20,598 nucleotides of DNA, taken from positions 211,074 to 231,671 of the forward strand of contig MU069723.1 of the NCBI GenBank assembly GCA_002284615.2. The letters run 5' to 3'. The DNA comes from Dunaliella salina. Taxonomy: Eukaryota; Chlorophyta; Chlorophyceae; Chlamydomonadales; Dunaliellaceae. Position 1 is the first letter of the stretch. Each line of letters starts with the position of its first letter. This document shows positions 17,415 to 20,598 of the stretch, one piece after another. The notes under the pieces were generated by a model, which had not been told where the DNA came from, did no database searches, and saw only the letters and a program-made list of their open reading frames with translations. The translations under genes were made by a program, and so were the position numbers.

Positions 17415-17500
17415 GCCTCCTTGATTTTGACAGAATGTGTTACCGTGAATGTTGATGGGGCTGCCAAGCTCAGTACATTAGTTTTCAGGTGTTGTGATTA

Positions 17501-17890
17501 GTGATTGCAAAGCTGTGCCTGTGGTTCTGTCGTCTTGCTTTACAGGACCTCCAGATTCCAGAGCACTCAACAAATAGAACCCTCCCCAAACATATTTCCC
17601 CTCCTCGTTCCCCTGACAAAGAAAGGCTCGCTTTTAGCCACCCTGATGCAATGTTAATTGCTACCATGGAAGAAGTGCTAAGGACCAATTCCCGGTATTC
17701 ATTGAGAAGTGCAGGGAGGCAAATGGTGAAACAGGGAGCATTCAGCGCCAGCCACAGCCACTCCACCTACTTCCAGGGTCCGTCACCCAAGTCATCTCCT
17801 CCCAGAACAGAGGCACATCCATCTTGTGGAAATCAAATACTGTGGAGACTCCCAGCCCAAGAATCAGCTTGAGGCCTCCAAGCAGCAGCA
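17501..17890 (+). pseudogene. Retrotransposon restriction-like endonuclease (RLE) fragment
   Basis: 'LALQDLQIPEHSTNRTLPK' and 'SHPDAMLI' match 'DLQIPEHATNRTLPK' and 'SRPDALLL' of the minus-strand element. After a frameshift near 17815, 'HIHLVEIKYCGDSQP' and 'NQLEASKQQH' match its 'HIHLVEVKYCEDTRP' and 'SQLEASKQQH'. The PD and E-x-K pair is the signature of PD-(D/E)xK nucleases such as the RLE of R2-like retrotransposons. The frameshift disables it. It lies directly upstream of an RNase H segment on the same strand, opposite to the normal protein order, so this is a rearranged or tandem copy. Confidence 0.7.
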
Positions 17891-17939
17891 CTGCTCATTG
17901 TTATGTGGAACCTTAATGCCAGAGTAATGCTAGGTAGCA

Positions 17940-19095
17940 CAAACAAAGACTGGTTCCGGCTCCTCAAACTAGATATAAAGCAAGATGCCCCAGAAGCGTG
18001 TTGGCTACCCTTAGATCCTTCAAATCCTGCCGTGCCACTGCGTGCCCACCAACACCTTGCATCAAACACTTGGAAGCAGAAATCCAATCACTCCCCCCTG
18101 ACATTCAAAGCTGCTCACACAAGTGCCCTCAGGCAAGGATAGCCTTCATCCCTGACAACTACAAAAAAATGTTCACTCCTAAAGTCAAGGACTGGAGGGA
18201 AATCACCTACACTGACGGCAGTGTTATTAAACACAAAGATGACGACTCCCCACCCCTTTCCGGTTCAGGTGTTTACAAACCAGGAAGTGACACTGCTGCA
18301 CCCTCCTAACACTTGCAACTGCACATAAAACCCAATGGCCATGGGCCAACCAATACCATCATTAGAGCAGAACTTGTGGGTATTCTTGTGGCACCCCAAT
18401 ACGAGCAAACTAAAATTGCCACTGATAGTGCATCGTGCCTCTTTCAAATTTCTAATCAAACCTTTCATCCCATGCGCATGAGGTATCACCTACATGGAGA
18501 GCTCATCCATGCAATATCGACTACATTAGAACACTCCCTTCACCCCATCCATTTTTATAAAGTCAAAGCCCACTCTGGCATCATAGGAAATGAGGGGGCT
18601 GATGCTTGCGCTCGCACCGCAGCCCTCTCTCACACTATAGATATTGCACTTACAGATGCCAGGGACCCTTTCCACAATTTTTATTGGCTTTCACTGAAGA
18701 CTTTTTTCACACAAAATGATGGCATGCATCGCTCACACACTTTCCCGATACACGATCTCACCAACATGAGCGACAAACTTAAAACACACATGCACAAGAA
18801 ACACAAACTTGGCTCTGCAAACACATCTGGCTACCACTACCAGAGATGGCAGAAGCTTAGCAATGCCACACCACCCATCACATATACAAACACTGAAGCT
18901 CACAACCCAATATCTCAACTTGCAAACAAGGAGATCAGCAACTCCTACTGGAAAAATCCAAAGGTTACCTTTAAACAACAAATAAATCTTATTGAGTATC
19001 GAACGGATACACTGTACACACACAGTCACGCCTCCAACTTCAACTTTTCCATTTCTGATAGATGCCCACTCTGTGCAAATACGAACATTTATCAC
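17940..19095 (+). pseudogene. Retrotransposon RNase H domain to CCHC finger, truncated
   Basis: From 17998 one frame runs to 19095 with a single internal stop, TAA at 18307-18309. It holds all four RNase H acids: 'EITYTDGSVIK' (D), 'TIIRAELVGI' (E), 'KIATDSASCL' (D) and 'KVKAHSGIIGNEGADACA' (H and D). Then follow 'HMHKKHKLGSANTSGYHYQ' and a finger start, 'RCPLCANTNIYH'. The finger's last Cys is missing because the frame runs into the A/G tail of the opposite element at 19096. Upstream, 17940-18170 resembles the spacer after the reverse transcriptase, with at least one frameshift. RNase H would remove the RNA strand during second-strand synthesis. The real frame ends at 19095; the Lys/Arg run after it is repeat sequence. 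Confidence 0.8.
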
Positions 19096-19195
19096 AAAAG
19101 AAAGAAAAGAAAAGAAAAGAAAAGAAAAGAAAAGAAAAGAAAAGAAAAGAAAAGAAAAGAAAAGAAAAGAAAAGAAAAGAAAGAAAGAAAAGAAA
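19096..19195 (-). repeat. (TTTTC)n tail of the retrotransposon
   Basis: About twenty GAAAA/GAAA units on the plus strand, so (TTTTC)n in the element's sense. Other copies in the window end in shorter (TTTC)n or (TTTTC)n runs, so a pyrimidine pentamer/tetramer tail replaces poly(A) in this family. Confidence 0.85.
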
Positions 19196-19300
19196 AACTA
19201 CGCAGGCAGTGAAAACACTCCCCACATCAATTAAGGAAAAGAGGATACCTAGGGCCGAGGCACCATGTACCCTCTTCACCGAAAGAAAAAAAGAAAGAAG

Positions 19301-20596
19301 TCAGTGGGGATCAGGAGGGTTACTAGCAGTATTCCGTGCCTGACCTTGTTGAGAGTCGAAGAAAGTTTTCTCAATAGCGCGTCTGGTGCTGGCAAGTTTG
19401 TAGGCATACAGGACAGAATGAGCATGAAGCTTCCGAGCAAGCTTGGTGGCCTTGTAAGTGTCAAGACCAAGCTCCTTTAGAGGCTCCAATGTGTGTGGGA
19501 TGTAGATGACTCCTCCCACACCTAACAGGATAGTATGGAGGGTGACTTGAGCTGAGGCTCTAGAAAGATGATGACAAAGGTCACGGTGCTGCTGCTTGGA
19601 GGCCTCAAGCTGGCTTTTGGGCCGTGTGTCCTCACAGTACTTGACTTCTACAAGGTGGATGTGTCTCTGATCTGGGTGGAGCTGACTGGGGTCACGAGCC
19701 TTGGATGGGGGTGGAGTGTCTGTGGCTGGCGCTGAGTCCTCCCTGTTTCCCACGCGCCCCCCTGCACTTCTCAATTCATAATGAGGATTCGACCTAGACG
19801 CTCTTTTCAGAGGAACAAGTAATAAAGCATCAGGACGGCTGGAAGTGAGCCTATCCTTGTTAGGGAAGCGGCGTGGGAAAATATATTTAGGGAGGGTCCT
19901 ATTAGTGGCATGTTCTGGGATCTGTAGGTCTTACAAGGCAAGACGGTCAGCACTGCCAGTGTCCATGGAGGCAGTACCTGCCCCAAGAGGGCCTTTGCTG
20001 ATGGCTTTTAGGAGGATTCTGCTGGCAATGTTATGTCGCTCAGTAACCATACCAGACATGGTAGAATTTTTGCACCCTGGCAAGATGTGAAGGGCACTGT
20101 CGAGTTCCCCACAGAGGGGGCATTGTAGGCTTGTGGAAATGTTGAAGCGCACCGCGTGGTTTTGATTGAAGAGGGTACCTGTGCGGTACTTGAAAATGTT
20201 TTGCCTCATTTTGTAAGAGAGTGTTGGCATAGTCCAGATGGCATTACTGATATTTTTGTGGATGTTGGGGAGTAGACTTTGGTAGAAGGAGTAGTACCCT
20301 GTGTTGGTGTTAGCCTTTCCAAGTTTGTGTTTTGAGTGCATGTGCTTCTGTAAAGCATCATGGAGTTTGGAGAAGTGTTTCAGCTTTACGGCAGGTGGGT
20401 TAAGGCGTCTAGAAGCATTTGCACGAGTGCAGGAAGTTTCCTCAAAGGCAAGCCAGGTGGTGTCATGGAAAGGATTGCCTTCAAGGGTTGCACACGGGAA
20501 GGATATGTCTGCAAGGGTGTCGTCATTCTGAATGGCCTGATGCTTGGCAATGGCATCTGCGCATTCGTTGCTGGCAATTCCAGCATGAGATTTAAC
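19301..20596 (-). pseudogene. Retrotransposon polyprotein C-terminus: RNase H end, CCHC finger, RLE
   Basis: One frame stays open from the right edge to the stop at 19301-19303, 432 codons, except for a single TAA at 19931-19933. Residues 1-14 are 'VKSHAGIASNECAD', the last RNase H motif. A CX2CX7HX4C finger lies at C159, C162, H170 and C175 ('QCPLCGELDSALHILPGC'), as found before the nuclease in R2-type elements. The stop replaces residue 222, in 'DRLAL*DLQIPEH'; the plus-strand relative has Gln there. Beyond it, 'SRPDALLL' (P255, D256) and 'HIHLVEVKYCED' (E317, K319) give a PD...ExK nuclease site with a long low-complexity spacer. Then come 'LHTILLGVGGVIYIPHTL' and the C-terminus 'ASNPPDPH'. 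The nuclease would cut target DNA for target-primed reverse transcription. Confidence 0.8.
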
Positions 20597-20598
20597 CT

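Larger units (their letters stand above)
19096..20598 (-). mobile_element. Non-LTR retrotransposon 3' part (Dualen/RandI-like), nested insertion
   Basis: The minus strand carries, in order, the end of RNase H, a CCHC finger, an RLE domain, the ORF stop at 19301-19303, a 3' UTR of about 105 bp and a (TTTTC)n tail down to about 19096. The tail joins directly to the plus-strand copy at its zinc finger, so this element inserted into an older relative. The element continues beyond the right edge, where its RT and any APE domain would lie. The UTR matches subfamily 2 (240-475). It is the best-kept retrotransposon copy in the window. Confidence 0.8.

Noticed and set aside
18992..19343. Lys/Arg/Glu-rich plus-strand ORFs and Phe/Leu-rich minus-strand ORFs
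   Set aside because: They are translations of the (AAAAG)n tail in different frames, not proteins.
1..20598. tRNA or rRNA genes
   Set aside because: No cloverleaf-like or rRNA-like stretch was recognised by eye on either strand; a covariance-model scan would be decisive.

Overview
The window looks like nuclear DNA of a chlorophyte green alga. It carries a many-exon gene with GT-AG introns, long minisatellites in introns, scattered single N bases, and degenerate non-LTR retrotransposon copies. The retrotransposon proteins (RNase H, CCHC finger, nuclease-like C-terminus) resemble, from memory, a family very abundant in Dunaliella salina. I favour Dunaliella but could not check it.

Layout. Positions 1-700 hold three retrotransposon remnants: a minus-strand RNase H fragment and two plus-strand 3' ends. 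Positions 700-3600 hold a short ORF (1873-2541) with a BED zinc finger and the N-terminal segment of a hAT transposase. Arrays of CCGTA-type motifs and a short inverted repeat flank it. Positions 3786-4475 hold a 573-bp MITE-like element with terminal inverted repeats, set in ATT microsatellites. Positions 4500-5770 hold further retrotransposon 3'-end fragments. Positions 5840-13163, minus strand, are the one convincing host gene. It is a roughly 19-exon gene for a PhoX-family (DUF839) secreted phosphatase of about 700 residues, with an N-terminal signal peptide and a C-terminal tail that looks like a GPI-anchor signal. Its introns carry three minisatellites. Positions 13164-14640 are N-rich upstream flank with no recognised gene. 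Positions 14640-20598 are a graveyard of non-LTR retrotransposon copies on both strands.

Read together, the retrotransposon copies outline one element type. It has an apurinic endonuclease (APE) domain, a reverse transcriptase (missing in every copy here), RNase H, a CCHC zinc finger, and a restriction-like endonuclease (RLE) with PD and ExK motifs. The ORF ends in PPDPH or similar, followed by a short 3' UTR and a (TTTTC)n or (TTTC)n tail. APE plus RLE in one element is the hallmark of the Dualen/RandI group known from Chlamydomonas. The minus-strand copy at 19096-20598 is the best preserved: one in-frame stop in 432 codons. Its tail is embedded in a second, opposite copy, which breaks off inside its zinc finger.

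The transposable elements and the phosphatase gene have no evident functional link. The phosphatase would act outside the cell to release phosphate from organic esters.
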